From a virus: a stretch of DNA of 36,240 bases. Both the position numbers and the translations under genes were made by a program. The DNA lies in IMG/VR virus record IMGVR_UViG_3300032083_003746, positions 1 to 36,240 of that record, one strand, 5' to 3'. The notes under the pieces are model-generated. The model was not told the origin of the DNA. It did no database searches and saw nothing but the letters and a program-made list of their open reading frames with translations. This document shows positions 15,563 through 23,736 of this stretch, in pieces. How positions within the stretch are numbered: the first letter of the stretch is position 1; the number at the start of each line of letters is the position of its first letter.

Positions 15563-16315
15563 TTACCATTTTTTACAAGACCAATATCTTGCCTTCCATT
15601 TAGGTCCCGGATTGTCGCAATTGTGTCTGGCTCGAAAACTTTTACGCCTTTCTGGTATATGCTTTTTGATCTTCATATTAGGGTCACCAAATCTAACTAT
15701 AACTACATTTCCTTTTTCATTTTTGGTATATACAGCAAATTTTTTAGGACCGTCTGAAGTTCTAAAAGGTTTGTTGAGTTTGACTTTTTTCCCCTGATAT
15801 TCAGCTGCTCTAATCAAATAAATGCCATTTTTTTTATAACTACCGGGTCTATTAAAAGTATAAATTTCTCCGGTATGAGGGTCTTTGTATTTATATTCTT
15901 TATCAGATTGTGCTTTTTTAATTTCTTCTGGACTAGGTCTATCTGGATCTCCGGGTTTAGCCGGTTTATAATTTTTCCCTTCTCTTTCTTTTTTCTTGCG
16001 AATATTTTCCCATAGACCAGGTTTTGCTAAACTTAAATCTACTTCTTCTATATCATCACTATCGTAATCTAAATACTGTGATTCTTGAGGTTCTATATAA
16101 TTTTCTGCTGTTAATAATTCGGTATATCCATATGTATCGATTGAATATTGAAAATCAGCTCGACACATTAAATCCATATCTTCCGTGGCCTTAGATATAC
16201 ACACAGCAGTTCTTTGCGAAGGTTCTGGAAATTCTTTTTTAGTTTTTTCGTCTGATATGCATCTAGATATAAAGTTATTTCTATCTTCGTCTTTTCCTCT
16301 TTTAGGCAGTGGCAT
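15563..16315 (-). CDS. Phage protein with conserved basic C-terminal domain (probable structural or assembly role)
   Basis: The 250-residue product has three parts. Residues 1-45 match a short motif common in phage head-associated proteins (PLPKRGKDEDRNNFISRC, then FPEPSQRTAVC). Residues 95-170 are a Lys/Pro/Glu-rich linker that includes a short repeat-like region (YKYKDPHTGEIYTF). Residues about 175-250 are a strongly conserved type of basic domain with the motif VRFGDPNM, RRKSFRARHNCDNPGPK and ARYWSCKKW, similar to domains I know from many phage genomes. AGGAG lies 6-7 nt before the ATG. Domain similarity is from memory and the precise role is uncertain; a virion or scaffold function is inferred. 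Confidence 0.68.
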   Translation of the reverse strand: MPLPKRGKDEDRNNFISRCISDEKTKKEFPEPSQRTAVCISKATEDMDLMCRADFQYSIDTYGYTELLTAENYIEPQESQYLDYDSDDIEEVDLSLAKPGLWENIRKKKEREGKNYKPAKPGDPDRPSPEEIKKAQSDKEYKYKDPHTGEIYTFNRPGSYKKNGIYLIRAAEYQGKKVKLNKPFRTSDGPKKFAVYTKNEKGNVVIVRFGDPNMKIKKHIPERRKSFRARHNCDNPGPKWKARYWSCKKW

Positions 16316-16351
16316 TTGTTTCTCCTATGACTTAGTGTAACATATTTTATT

Positions 16352-17374
16352 TTACACCACATCTAAATCTTTAGACAGGTTTAGAATTGCTCCTTCAGGA
16401 ATTTTCTTAGTATAATTTTTGCCATCGATTTCGTATGTTATGGTCAAGTACTTTCTTAAACCAGGTGCGGGATCTCCGCATAGAGAGTTGTCTATTAATA
16501 TTTTATCAACTCCTCCTTGATTCAATAAATCAATGGCTGGTTTAGCGTCATTAATTATACCAAAAAATGCCTTATGAACATTTTCTTTTACGATCTCCTT
16601 TTCTGTCATAAAAAAACTCCATATGGTTTCTGGGTCTTTAATTGGATGATAAACATGTTTACTTATAGGTCTAATTTGCTGATTACAAAGAGTTTGATGA
16701 CATATCCATCTTTCATAAGATATATATATAGACATATCATCTATTTCTTCTGGTTTTTTATATTGAGATACTTCATAACCTAAATATTTAAGTATAGTAG
16801 CAAATTTAGTCTCTACGTATATTTTATTAGCATGTGGTATTTCTTGGATATGTTTAATAATCGCTTGAGCAGCATCATCCGAGATCATGTTACTACACAA
16901 CGGTGTGCATGCTGCGAAATTTAATGTGGTATAAATATTTTTAATCAAAGGATGTTTTCTTTGAACATCAAACCACCAGTAATGAAATTTTTTATACTTT
17001 TCATCAAAAATAGTATTAGCAGAAATAATACCATTATGATTCTTTAGTAGTTGGTCATCAATTTGAAAAAAATCTAAAATATCGGAAGCTGCATATGTAT
17101 CATATTCTAAAATTAGATACTGTTTAGCTCTTTTATCGGGGTTTGATAAATACCAATACAGAAAAATATTATCAGAACCCCAATACCATATTTCTCCACC
17201 TCCCCAATCTGATATGTGTCTATAATCTAAAAAATCATAAAAATAATTAATAAATTCATTTTGATGAATTGCATGGACCTTATACCCTCTAGAATTATTA
17301 ACAATAGAGTTATAAGTTAGATCTGTTAATTTATCTTTGTTGCTATATATAAAAATAATAGCTAAATCATCCAT
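16352..17374 (-). CDS. Glycosyltransferase-like protein with C-terminal beta domain
   Basis: The 340-residue product begins LAIIFIYSNKDKLTDLTYNSI and has LILEYDTYAASDIL at about 86-99, a DxD-like acidic site, with conserved aromatic patches (GGGEIWYWGSDN, YISYERWICHQ). The last 65 residues form a separate domain with GDPAPGLRKYLTITYEIDG and a following KIPEGAILNL, similar to the DUF3395 beta-sandwich pattern also found at the C-terminus of DnaJ C11-type proteins. It overlaps the GT4 gene by 8 nt. It is probably a sugar-transfer enzyme with an accessory binding domain. Family placement of the N-terminal part is moderate. Confidence 0.6.
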   Translation of the reverse strand: MDDLAIIFIYSNKDKLTDLTYNSIVNNSRGYKVHAIHQNEFINYFYDFLDYRHISDWGGGEIWYWGSDNIFLYWYLSNPDKRAKQYLILEYDTYAASDILDFFQIDDQLLKNHNGIISANTIFDEKYKKFHYWWFDVQRKHPLIKNIYTTLNFAACTPLCSNMISDDAAQAIIKHIQEIPHANKIYVETKFATILKYLGYEVSQYKKPEEIDDMSIYISYERWICHQTLCNQQIRPISKHVYHPIKDPETIWSFFMTEKEIVKENVHKAFFGIINDAKPAIDLLNQGGVDKILIDNSLCGDPAPGLRKYLTITYEIDGKNYTKKIPEGAILNLSKDLDVV

Positions 17375-18449
17375 ATATTTTTGATCCTATAATCTTTGCA
17401 CTTTGTTCCCATGAAAATTTATCTGCCGTTTTCAATCCATTTGAATTACTCTTTATATTATTTTTATACACATATCTCATGTAATCAACACCTTGATCAA
17501 TCACTTTTTTATCTAAATTAGCCCAATTTCCTGTGCTATGAAAAAATTTACCATCTTCAGCTATTTCCATATCTGTGATATTAATTAAATAACTATTATT
17601 ACTATTAGCATATTCTGTATGAGCTGAATAATTTGTTAAAATAATAGGTTTATTCATAGCCATAGTTTCTAAAGCCTCGTTATTCCACCCCTCAGCCCTA
17701 GCTGGATAAATACCACAATCAGTATAAGCCATAATTCTAGCTAATTGTTTTTGAGATGGTAATCTCGGAATCATATGTATTTTATCCCCCAGTTTGGTGT
17801 TTTTGTACATATTTTGCCACTGTCCGTTTTCTTTATCTGTTAAAAACGGATTAGTATTAGCCATCCATAACTCTACATTATCTTTAGGTTCGAAAGCTTC
17901 ATTGAATATGTGTACTAAGATATCATGACCTTTGCGTATCTCCCATTTGCCAGCATTAAAGAATACATAATTTGGAGAAACATCAGCTTCATCTATAGAG
18001 ATATTTTTATCAAATACATTTGTATCAACACCACAAGGGCATACAGTAATTTTTTTCTCTTCTATACCATTATTAATTAAGATGTTTTTTGCCCATGAAC
18101 TTGGAGTAAATATGATATCAGAAATATCGTATCCAATTTTCTCTACATCAGAAATTGAATCTATTTCAAAGAAACTATAAGTAGCATATATACTATTTTT
18201 AGTATGAGGCTTAATCACTAAATCATGTGGATGCCATATTTTTAAACATGGGTTTGAAGGTGAATAGATTTGTTGTTGATTTTTTATATCTGAAATAATA
18301 TTCTCTGTGTTCCAATGTTTTTCTGCTTCTACCTGACCGACAGGAAACAAAGAAATATTATTATTCTTTCTAAGTGCTTTCCATAAATTATAACCACTGA
18401 TACCATAACCTACAGTATTAATAGCGCAAGACAAAGATAGTTTATTCAT
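17367..18449 (-). CDS. Glycosyltransferase group 1 (GT4, GT-B fold)
   Basis: The 360-residue product has the usual two-domain GT-B layout. FTPSSWAKNILINNGI and VCPCGVDTNVF (about 115-145) precede NAGKWEIRKGHDILV (about 166-180), the donor-domain start. YPARAEGWNNEALETMAMNKPIILTNYS (about 252-280, read in two parts) holds the EGWNNEALE motif equivalent to the catalytic E-x7-E. Unlike most family members it has a very short N-terminal loop (VGYGISGYNLWKAL) that fits the sugar-acceptor side. It overlaps GuaC upstream (ATGA). A retaining transfer from a nucleotide sugar is expected; the acceptor is unknown. Confidence 0.88.
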   Translation of the reverse strand: MNKLSLSCAINTVGYGISGYNLWKALRKNNNISLFPVGQVEAEKHWNTENIISDIKNQQQIYSPSNPCLKIWHPHDLVIKPHTKNSIYATYSFFEIDSISDVEKIGYDISDIIFTPSSWAKNILINNGIEEKKITVCPCGVDTNVFDKNISIDEADVSPNYVFFNAGKWEIRKGHDILVHIFNEAFEPKDNVELWMANTNPFLTDKENGQWQNMYKNTKLGDKIHMIPRLPSQKQLARIMAYTDCGIYPARAEGWNNEALETMAMNKPIILTNYSAHTEYANSNNSYLINITDMEIAEDGKFFHSTGNWANLDKKVIDQGVDYMRYVYKNNIKSNSNGLKTADKFSWEQSAKIIGSKIYG

Positions 18450-19561
18450 GTTTTTTCATATACCTTATTATGAGTATTGTGAACTTTGATAAATGTAGTT
18501 TTTTTAGGCAGATCTTTTAAAGACTTAGAACCAACATAAGTGCAACAGCTTCTTAAACCTCCTAATATATCTAATATAGTATTTTCGGTGGTGCCTTTGT
18601 ATGGTATCGTTACACATTTACCTTCGCTGGTTCTATAGTCTGCTACTCCGCCATTATGTTTTTGCATAGCTTCTCTGCTACTCATACCATAAAATTTTAA
18701 TGACACTTTTCTTTTTTCTGTGTTATATTTCGGATCAAAAGGTTGCCACCATTCTTTATTTCGATTATTGTCTTCGCCTAAAGTTTTACATTTCCATTCA
18801 TACTGCCATTCTCCTTCGCAACAATCAGTACCAGCAAGCATACCTCCTAACATAACAAAGTCTGCATTAGCTCCAAAAGCTTTACAAATATCACCAGCAG
18901 CTTTACAACCGCCGTCACTACAAATATGTCCGTACAATCCATGTGCAGCATCAACACACTCAATAATCGCTGATAACTGTGGATAGCCTATGCCTGTTTT
19001 AAGCCTAGTAGTACATACACTGCCGGGACCAATTCCAACTTTTACTATATCGACACCGCCATGCAATATTAATTCTTCGGTCATTTCTGGAGTAACAACA
19101 TTACCTGCCATTATAATAATATCTGGATACCATTCTCTAATCTTTTTAATTGTTGATACAAATTTTTCATTATATCCATTAGCTACATCTACACAAAGAT
19201 TAGGCTTGTACTCTAATCTGTCATATACTATAGATAATTTCTGAATATCGGCCTCAGATATTCCTGTAGAATAAAAAGCATACTGCTTATTTGAGGAAAA
19301 ATATTCGATTAATTCTTCACTCTTGTAATGCTTGTGTAAACAAGTTATACAATCAAAGCTGGAAAGCGCATCCTCCATTTCCATAGAGCCTGTGGTATCC
19401 ATATTTGCAGCCATGATAGGTACGCAGTTGAGTTCTCTTGTAGAATGAGGGAATTTAAAAATTCTATTTAGATCGACTTCAGATCTACTAGAAATATTAG
19501 ACCTTTTAGGTATAATTAAAACATTATCAAAATCTAACTTAACGTCTTCTATAATTTTCAT
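18446..19561 (-). CDS. guaC: GMP reductase with an insertion after the GMP-binding region
   Basis: GMP reductase converts GMP to IMP with NADPH. The 371-residue product matches bacterial GuaC along its whole length: KLDFDNVLIIPKRS at the N-terminus, MAANMDTTGSM (about 50-60), catalytic Cys183 in IGPGSVCTTR (177-186), SDGGCKAAGD (215-224), ADFVMLGGMLAG (233-244), YGMSSREAM (291-299), and LGGLRSCCTYVG (333-344). No CBS domains are present, as expected for GuaC rather than IMP dehydrogenase. It is about 25 residues longer than E. coli GuaC because of an insertion at about 247-287 rich in Trp, Cys and charged residues. It sits between two glycosyltransferases. It may shift purine pools toward IMP. 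Confidence 0.93.
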   Translation of the reverse strand: MKIIEDVKLDFDNVLIIPKRSNISSRSEVDLNRIFKFPHSTRELNCVPIMAANMDTTGSMEMEDALSSFDCITCLHKHYKSEELIEYFSSNKQYAFYSTGISEADIQKLSIVYDRLEYKPNLCVDVANGYNEKFVSTIKKIREWYPDIIIMAGNVVTPEMTEELILHGGVDIVKVGIGPGSVCTTRLKTGIGYPQLSAIIECVDAAHGLYGHICSDGGCKAAGDICKAFGANADFVMLGGMLAGTDCCEGEWQYEWKCKTLGEDNNRNKEWWQPFDPKYNTEKRKVSLKFYGMSSREAMQKHNGGVADYRTSEGKCVTIPYKGTTENTILDILGGLRSCCTYVGSKSLKDLPKKTTFIKVHNTHNKVYEKT

Positions 19562-19562
19562 G

Positions 19563-20399
19563 TTAATCTACTATCATAATTTGACTTGGGTTATAGTACA
19601 TTCTAAAGTCATTGTGTAAAATTTTTAAATTTTTATGTAGCATGACATGCTCGCAACTTTCTCCTGAGTAATTATTTAATTCATAGCATGCTTTATATAT
19701 TGCTGCACCACCAAATCCGCTAAATACAGATATAGGATATGATCCTATGGGTAAATCAAAATATGGAAACCACATCATTTCATAGTATTCCCAACTATTA
19801 AGCCTAAAAGCAAAAGAATCATAATTCCTATAATGATCTTGTGATTTAGAAGGAAAATTTATATAGGAATTACCACATATGGCAGATATATTTTCATTAC
19901 TTGCTAACCAACCAAAGCTATTTAATATTCCGTTTATGCTGATATCCAAAAAGTCCAAATCAATAACTATATAGTAATCGAAGTCACCTTTTACAGCATT
20001 GGATAAATTATAGCATTTATTTCTAGCATTAGCCATATTTGTTGTTCTGACTTCTGATTTGGATAAAGGCATGTAGGATGTTTTAATTTGCTCACTATAC
20101 AAGTTAAAATTCTCATAACCCGGTTGAGATATTTTTTGTTTTATTAATGCGGGCGTGTCGTCTATTGAGTCATTTTCATATATATATACTTTTGAGTCAT
20201 GATGGAAATTCTCTAACAGTAATCTAAGTTGTCTTAAGCTATAATTAAATTCTTGTTTGATATTTCTTGCTAAAGAAAAAACTGCTATTTTTTTATCAGT
20301 AGCAAAGTTCTTACCACTCTCTAATTGATTTTGATATAACTCAGTGAATTCTTTGCTTGTGGGAAAAATTTCGTTTATATCGTAAATTAAATTATTCAT
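19563..20399 (-). CDS. Glycosyltransferase of the CAP59/mannosyltransferase 1 type
   Basis: The 278-residue product has IAVFSLARNIKQEFNYSLRQL (about 38-58), VYIYENDSIDDTPALI (71-86), a RTTNMANARNKCY segment, and YYIVIDLDFLDISING (about 141-156), where DLD is the metal-binding motif. This arrangement (ENDSxDxT, then MANARN, then a DxD) resembles the fungal CAP59/Cmt1 alpha-mannosyltransferase family and related bacterial or phage proteins. No clear Shine-Dalgarno is present and the start lies 2 nt after the upstream stop. Mannosyl transfer is plausible but the donor is not proven. Confidence 0.72.
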   Translation of the reverse strand: MNNLIYDINEIFPTSKEFTELYQNQLESGKNFATDKKIAVFSLARNIKQEFNYSLRQLRLLLENFHHDSKVYIYENDSIDDTPALIKQKISQPGYENFNLYSEQIKTSYMPLSKSEVRTTNMANARNKCYNLSNAVKGDFDYYIVIDLDFLDISINGILNSFGWLASNENISAICGNSYINFPSKSQDHYRNYDSFAFRLNSWEYYEMMWFPYFDLPIGSYPISVFSGFGGAAIYKACYELNNYSGESCEHVMLHKNLKILHNDFRMYYNPSQIMIVD

Positions 20400-20401
20400 A
20401 A

Positions 20402-20932
20402 TTATATATTAAAAAAATACCATCTATTGTAAGTGTTAATGTTTTCGGAAGAGTTTATGTGTTCTAGATAGCCATAAATATCGTTCCAATCAGAATAGAT
20501 CATTTGATGAGGCACTGTGCCAAAAAGCCAATCAGGAGCATGTTCTTTACCCTGTGCCATATGTATTATAATAGGTTTCTTCTGTCGATTTGCCCAAAAA
20601 ATTTCTTCATAAGTACCGCAAGGGTGAATATCTAAATCTAAGTTTACAATCAAAAAATCACTTATATCTACTAATCTAAGATCTACAGACCTAATAATTT
20701 TCATCATAGAGCTTAACTCATCATACCTTTTTTTGGATTTGAGTTTGTGTTTAACCATGTGAGTATCACTGTCCTCTAATCCTATCTCTGTGGGCTTCAG
20801 TATAGGATTAAATACTAATATGCCTAAAGACTCAAGGAATGGAGATATTTCTTCTCTCCAACCTCTGCCTTTATCAGACACTCGATCAATTGCTCCTGCT
20901 AGATATACTCTTTGATTCTTTAGTCTATTCAT
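20402..20932 (-). CDS. Nucleoside 2-deoxyribosyltransferase-like protein
   Basis: The 176-residue product has the family outline: VYLAGAIDR (9-17), GRGWREEISPFLESLG (22-37), DLRLVDISDFLIVNLDL (84-100) and the key acid in GTYEEIFWANRQKKPI (106-121), where Glu109 or Glu110 would be the nucleophile. Such enzymes move deoxyribose between bases or hydrolyse modified nucleotides, and the fold is shared with TIR-like NAD glycohydrolases. The gene overlaps the 31-aa gene upstream (ATGA) and belongs to the unit begun by the macrodomain gene. Substrate unknown. Confidence 0.72.
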   Translation of the reverse strand: MNRLKNQRVYLAGAIDRVSDKGRGWREEISPFLESLGILVFNPILKPTEIGLEDSDTHMVKHKLKSKKRYDELSSMMKIIRSVDLRLVDISDFLIVNLDLDIHPCGTYEEIFWANRQKKPIIIHMAQGKEHAPDWLFGTVPHQMIYSDWNDIYGYLEHINSSENINTYNRWYFFNI

Positions 20933-21024
20933 TTATATATTGATTGTTTGTAACGAATTATACCGTCTTGAAAACCTTTATAAGCCACCCAGATAAATAA
21001 AAAAGCCATCATATTTTCTAACAT
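20929..21024 (-). CDS. 31-residue single-pass membrane protein
   Basis: This small gene fills the gap between two larger ones exactly. Its ATG overlaps the preceding stop and its TGA overlaps the next ATG (ATGA). The product, starting MLENMMAFLFIWVAYKGF, is one short hydrophobic helix followed by a charged tail ending RYKQSIYK. AGGT lies about 6 nt upstream of the start. Perfect tiling and a plausible membrane topology support it as real. No function is suggested by the sequence. Confidence 0.55.
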   Translation of the reverse strand: MLENMMAFLFIWVAYKGFQDGIIRYKQSIYK

Positions 21025-21539
21025 ATTATACCTAATTTCTGATTATATATTTTTATTGTTTTTTGAGCCGATATAGTATTTTGACTAATAAGATTATTAA
21101 TTTTAGTAGTGTAACTGAGACCAGACCATTTATCACATAATAATATTTTGTCGTTGTCATATTCGCTACCTAAAAAACTAGCTAAATTATGATGACCTGA
21201 ATTTAAGTAGGTCTTTATAAAATCTTGACTCCATCTGCAAACTTTAAGACAAAAAGGAACTAGTTCCATTGGGAATTGAATATCTATCGGGAGCACTAGA
21301 CATATTTTCTTATTAAAAACAGATGTAATATATTCGGTTATATTAGTCATGTTAAAAGCACAGAAAGTATTTAAACCTAATATGTAATCATATTTTGCAT
21401 CTATGAAATCTTTAAGCAAGCATACATTTTTGTTATTAAAAGCTATATTATTTTTAATAGCTATATAAGACATGTGTGCAGCTGAAGCTTTTTCTAATGA
21501 CTTTTCTTTAGATAAATATTTAAATAAAATTTTAGACAT
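21018..21539 (-). CDS. Unknown protein in the macrodomain unit
   Basis: The 173-residue product is a mixed alpha/beta soluble protein with five Cys (LLKD context at about 41, FCAF, KICL, FCLKVCRW and IIC). Segments such as KICLVLPIDIQFPMELVPFC and FKYLSKEKSLEKASAAHMSYIA suggest a compact nucleotide- or sugar-binding fold, but no catalytic signature is recognised. It lies between a 120-aa unknown gene and the small membrane gene, in the run of genes behind the promoter at 22448. Function unknown. Confidence 0.58.
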   Translation of the reverse strand: MSKILFKYLSKEKSLEKASAAHMSYIAIKNNIAFNNKNVCLLKDFIDAKYDYILGLNTFCAFNMTNITEYITSVFNKKICLVLPIDIQFPMELVPFCLKVCRWSQDFIKTYLNSGHHNLASFLGSEYDNDKILLCDKWSGLSYTTKINNLISQNTISAQKTIKIYNQKLGIIC

Positions 21540-21894
21540 GATCTATATCAAATTCAGGTAAAGAATCAAGTGCGTCTTTGCAGTAGACATCATTAATTAT
21601 AAACATAATCAGATCACTTGTAATATTTTTAATATTATTTCGAGTTTCTAATCGCTCTTGTTCTGTATAACCATACGAAAAACTATCCGATGGATCTTTA
21701 ATTGTATCAAACCCAAGCATATATTTAGTAATAATTTTATCTATGTTTTTTTCATCTATATTGATGTCTATAAACTTATCCAGTGTATTGTTTAATTTTT
21801 CAACTATAGATAGCATTTTAGAATCATTAGATTCTTGGTATTTGAATTTAATTCTATTTTTAAGCCAACTTATGTCTTTAACTATGTGATTCAT
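21532..21894 (-). CDS. Unknown helical protein in the macrodomain unit
   Basis: The 120-residue product is almost entirely predicted alpha-helical and acidic (MNHIVKDISWLKNRIKFKY, ending LPEFDIDHV). No Cys-rich or catalytic motif is present. It overlaps the macrodomain gene by 17 nt and the next gene by 8 nt, so it is translated with them. No family recognised. Confidence 0.58.
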   Translation of the reverse strand: MNHIVKDISWLKNRIKFKYQESNDSKMLSIVEKLNNTLDKFIDINIDEKNIDKIITKYMLGFDTIKDPSDSFSYGYTEQERLETRNNIKNITSDLIMFIINDVYCKDALDSLPEFDIDHV

Positions 21895-22426
21895 ATATAT
21901 GTGTAAATGTAGGTTTTTTTAAAGTGTCTAAAATAAGTTCTTTTACGATATTCCAACTGCAACCAGAAATTCCAGCATTAAATTTAGGAGAGTATATTTG
22001 AATAGTTAAATCATTCTCTAGCTTATATTGTTTTAGATAGTGTTGAACTTTATACAAGCAAGATCCTAAAAAGAAATAATTTAAAGGTCTAGGATTTGTT
22101 TGCGATATAATACCTGTTTGACAAATCATGTTAGCAACAATAATTTCGTTTCTAAATTTATTATTCTTAGAGACAGTTACAAATTGAGTATGTCCGAGAG
22201 CTGTTCTGATTTTAGTAGCCCCTAGCATGTGATAATTTTCTTTAGCTAAAGGAAAAGCTTCGGCTATTGTTTTATTAAAACCAGCACCGAAAGTATTCAT
22301 ATTATTGCATACATTGAGAATCAGAACAGAATTATCTGTTTGCGATACGGTCTGTTTTGCATCGCTAATGATATTATACTTTTTACTAAGTATAGATATA
22401 TTTGAATTTTTATCTTTGGTGAGCAT
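21878..22426 (-). CDS. Macrodomain (ADP-ribose-binding/hydrolysing) protein
   Basis: The 182-residue product has the macrodomain outline. LILNVCNNMNTFGAGFNKTIA (35-55, two parts) matches the NxxNxxxxGGGVAxAI-type ADP-ribose loop. YHMLG and LGHTQFVTV follow, then IIVANMICQTGI (95-106), and YSPKFNAGISGCSWNIVKELI (145-165, two parts) matches the second phosphate-binding GIGGL-like loop and the following helix. The family binds ADP-ribose and may remove it from proteins or nucleic acids. AAGGA precedes the ATG, and a near-consensus promoter lies 22-50 nt upstream. In phage context an anti-ADP-ribosylation or anti-NAD-defence role is plausible. The fold call is good; activity is inferred. Confidence 0.75.
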   Translation of the reverse strand: MLTKDKNSNISILSKKYNIISDAKQTVSQTDNSVLILNVCNNMNTFGAGFNKTIAEAFPLAKENYHMLGATKIRTALGHTQFVTVSKNNKFRNEIIVANMICQTGIISQTNPRPLNYFFLGSCLYKVQHYLKQYKLENDLTIQIYSPKFNAGISGCSWNIVKELILDTLKKPTFTHIYESHS

Positions 22427-22447
22427 TTGAATGTCCTTGTTTCTCTT

Positions 22448-22476
22448 ATTATAGCACGAAGATTTCTATTAGTCAA
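22448..22476 (-). promoter_or_regulatory. Near-consensus sigma-70 promoter with extended -10
   Basis: On the minus strand TTGACT (22476-22471) is followed after 17 nt by TATAAT (22453-22448). TGC directly before TATAAT gives the extended -10 form TGnTATAAT. The -35 overlaps the TGA stop of the upstream gene. The first downstream start is the macrodomain ATG at 22426, with AAGGA before it. This is the best host-type promoter I found in the window and probably drives the macrodomain unit with host sigma-70. Confidence 0.72.
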
Positions 22477-22745
22477 TCTGATTTTTTAGCTTTCCAGAAA
22501 CCTTTAGGACATTCTTGATCAGCCCATGCTAATTTATTCATAAATTCTTTTCTATTTGTTAAATTACAACCACATATATTGCATGTCGCGTCCTCACTCT
22601 TCGGCTTTTTGCTGTAGTGTTCACACGAAGTACATATATTATATCTTTCTAGAATCTCCTCTTTGGAGCATGTAGGAAAGCCTTCTATACAATGCCAAAA
22701 AAGAGAGTAAAAAAATCTAGATATTCTTTTAATTTGTTTGATCAT
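22473..22745 (-). CDS. Small zinc-ribbon-like protein
   Basis: The 90-residue product has two CxxC pairs: CTSC (about 37-40) and CNICGC (about 55-60), followed by a conserved-looking KLAWADQECPKGFW near the C-terminus. This pattern is common in short zinc-knuckle proteins found beside phage and bacterial glycan genes. The N-terminal 20 residues are basic and aromatic (IKQIKRISRFFYSLFW) and may bind membrane. It overlaps the epimerase gene by 17 nt. The function is unknown; a zinc site is likely. Confidence 0.68.
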   Translation of the reverse strand: MIKQIKRISRFFYSLFWHCIEGFPTCSKEEILERYNICTSCEHYSKKPKSEDATCNICGCNLTNRKEFMNKLAWADQECPKGFWKAKKSD

Positions 22746-23736
22746 TTTGGGTTTGTTTTTGAATCCATTCGTAAGTAAGCGTAATGCCTTCTAATAAATT
22801 ATATTTCGGTTCCCAGTTTAGTTTTTCTTTAATTAATCTATTATCGGAATTTCTACCATTGACACCCGTAGGACCTGGTATATTATTAACAGTGATATTT
22901 TTACCAGATAAAGTTGCAATCATTTTTGCAAAATTATTTATGCTGATCATTTCTTCAGATCCGATATTAACAGGACCCATAAAATTATCTGATCTGATTA
23001 ATTTAATTGTTGCGTCTACACAGTCATCAATATATAAAAAAGATCTGGTTTGTTTACCTGTTCCCCAAACTTCAATAGTATCTTCAGAAGAAGCCTCTGC
23101 TATTTTTCTACACAAGGCGGCTGGGGCTTTTTCTTTTCCGTCCTTATAAGTTCCCTCTGGGCCATAAATATTGTGATATCTAGCAACTCTTACATTTAAA
23201 TTATGATTACGATTGTAAGCAAAATATATTCTTTCACTAAAAAGTTTTTCCCATCCATATTCACTATCTGGTGCGGCTGGATATGCTGATGATTCTTCGC
23301 ATTTAGGATTGTCTGGATCCATTTGGTTATATTCTGGGTATACACAAGCACTACTACTATAAAAAACTCTTTTAGCATTAAATAGCGTAGCGTATTGGCA
23401 TGTTAATAGGTTGACAGTAGCAGAATTCGTCATTACATTAGCGTCGTTATCTCCTGTAAAAATATATCCAGCACCACCCATATCAGCAGCTAATTGATAA
23501 ACTTCGTCAAAACTATTTTTATCATCTTTATGAGATTCTTGATTTGGGGCTCGCATTGCTTTTTGCATCACACTTGGATATCTTAAATCTCCAACAATAA
23601 AATCATCAGCTAGGCTTTCGCTAAACATAGGCTTTTTAAGGTCTACAGATCTTACCCAAAAACCTTCTTTTTTTAGTCTTTTTACTAAATGACTACCTAT
23701 AAAACCACCTCCGCCAAATACTAAAGCTGTTTTCAT
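22729..23736 (-). CDS. GDP-mannose 3,5-epimerase-like sugar-nucleotide enzyme
   Basis: The 335-residue product is an extended SDR. GGGGFIGSH at 8-16 binds NAD. SSSACVYPE (127-135) with Cys131, and Y160-x3-K164 (YGWEK), form the catalytic core. The distinctive GME stretch is present: RYHNIYGPEGTYKDGKEKAPAALCRK (read in parts, about 186-211), GKQTRSFLYIDDC, and GPTGVNGRNSDNRLIKEKL. GME converts GDP-mannose to GDP-L-galactose, with Cys131 and a Lys in GKEKAP as expected acid/base residues. It probably supplies a sugar nucleotide to nearby glycosyltransferases. The exact substrate is inferred from family. Confidence 0.88.
   Translation of the reverse strand: MKTALVFGGGGFIGSHLVKRLKKEGFWVRSVDLKKPMFSESLADDFIVGDLRYPSVMQKAMRAPNQESHKDDKNSFDEVYQLAADMGGAGYIFTGDNDANVMTNSATVNLLTCQYATLFNAKRVFYSSSACVYPEYNQMDPDNPKCEESSAYPAAPDSEYGWEKLFSERIYFAYNRNHNLNVRVARYHNIYGPEGTYKDGKEKAPAALCRKIAEASSEDTIEVWGTGKQTRSFLYIDDCVDATIKLIRSDNFMGPVNIGSEEMISINNFAKMIATLSGKNITVNNIPGPTGVNGRNSDNRLIKEKLNWEPKYNLLEGITLTYEWIQKQTQNDQTN

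Noticed and set aside
16554-16562. Extended -10 element (TGGTATAAT) inside the gene at 16352-17374
   Set aside because: No acceptable -35 is found at 16-18 nt, and the sequence lies in coding DNA.
18446-19561. IMP dehydrogenase instead of GMP reductase
   Set aside because: There are no CBS domains, and the motifs around the catalytic Cys and the C-terminus follow GuaC.
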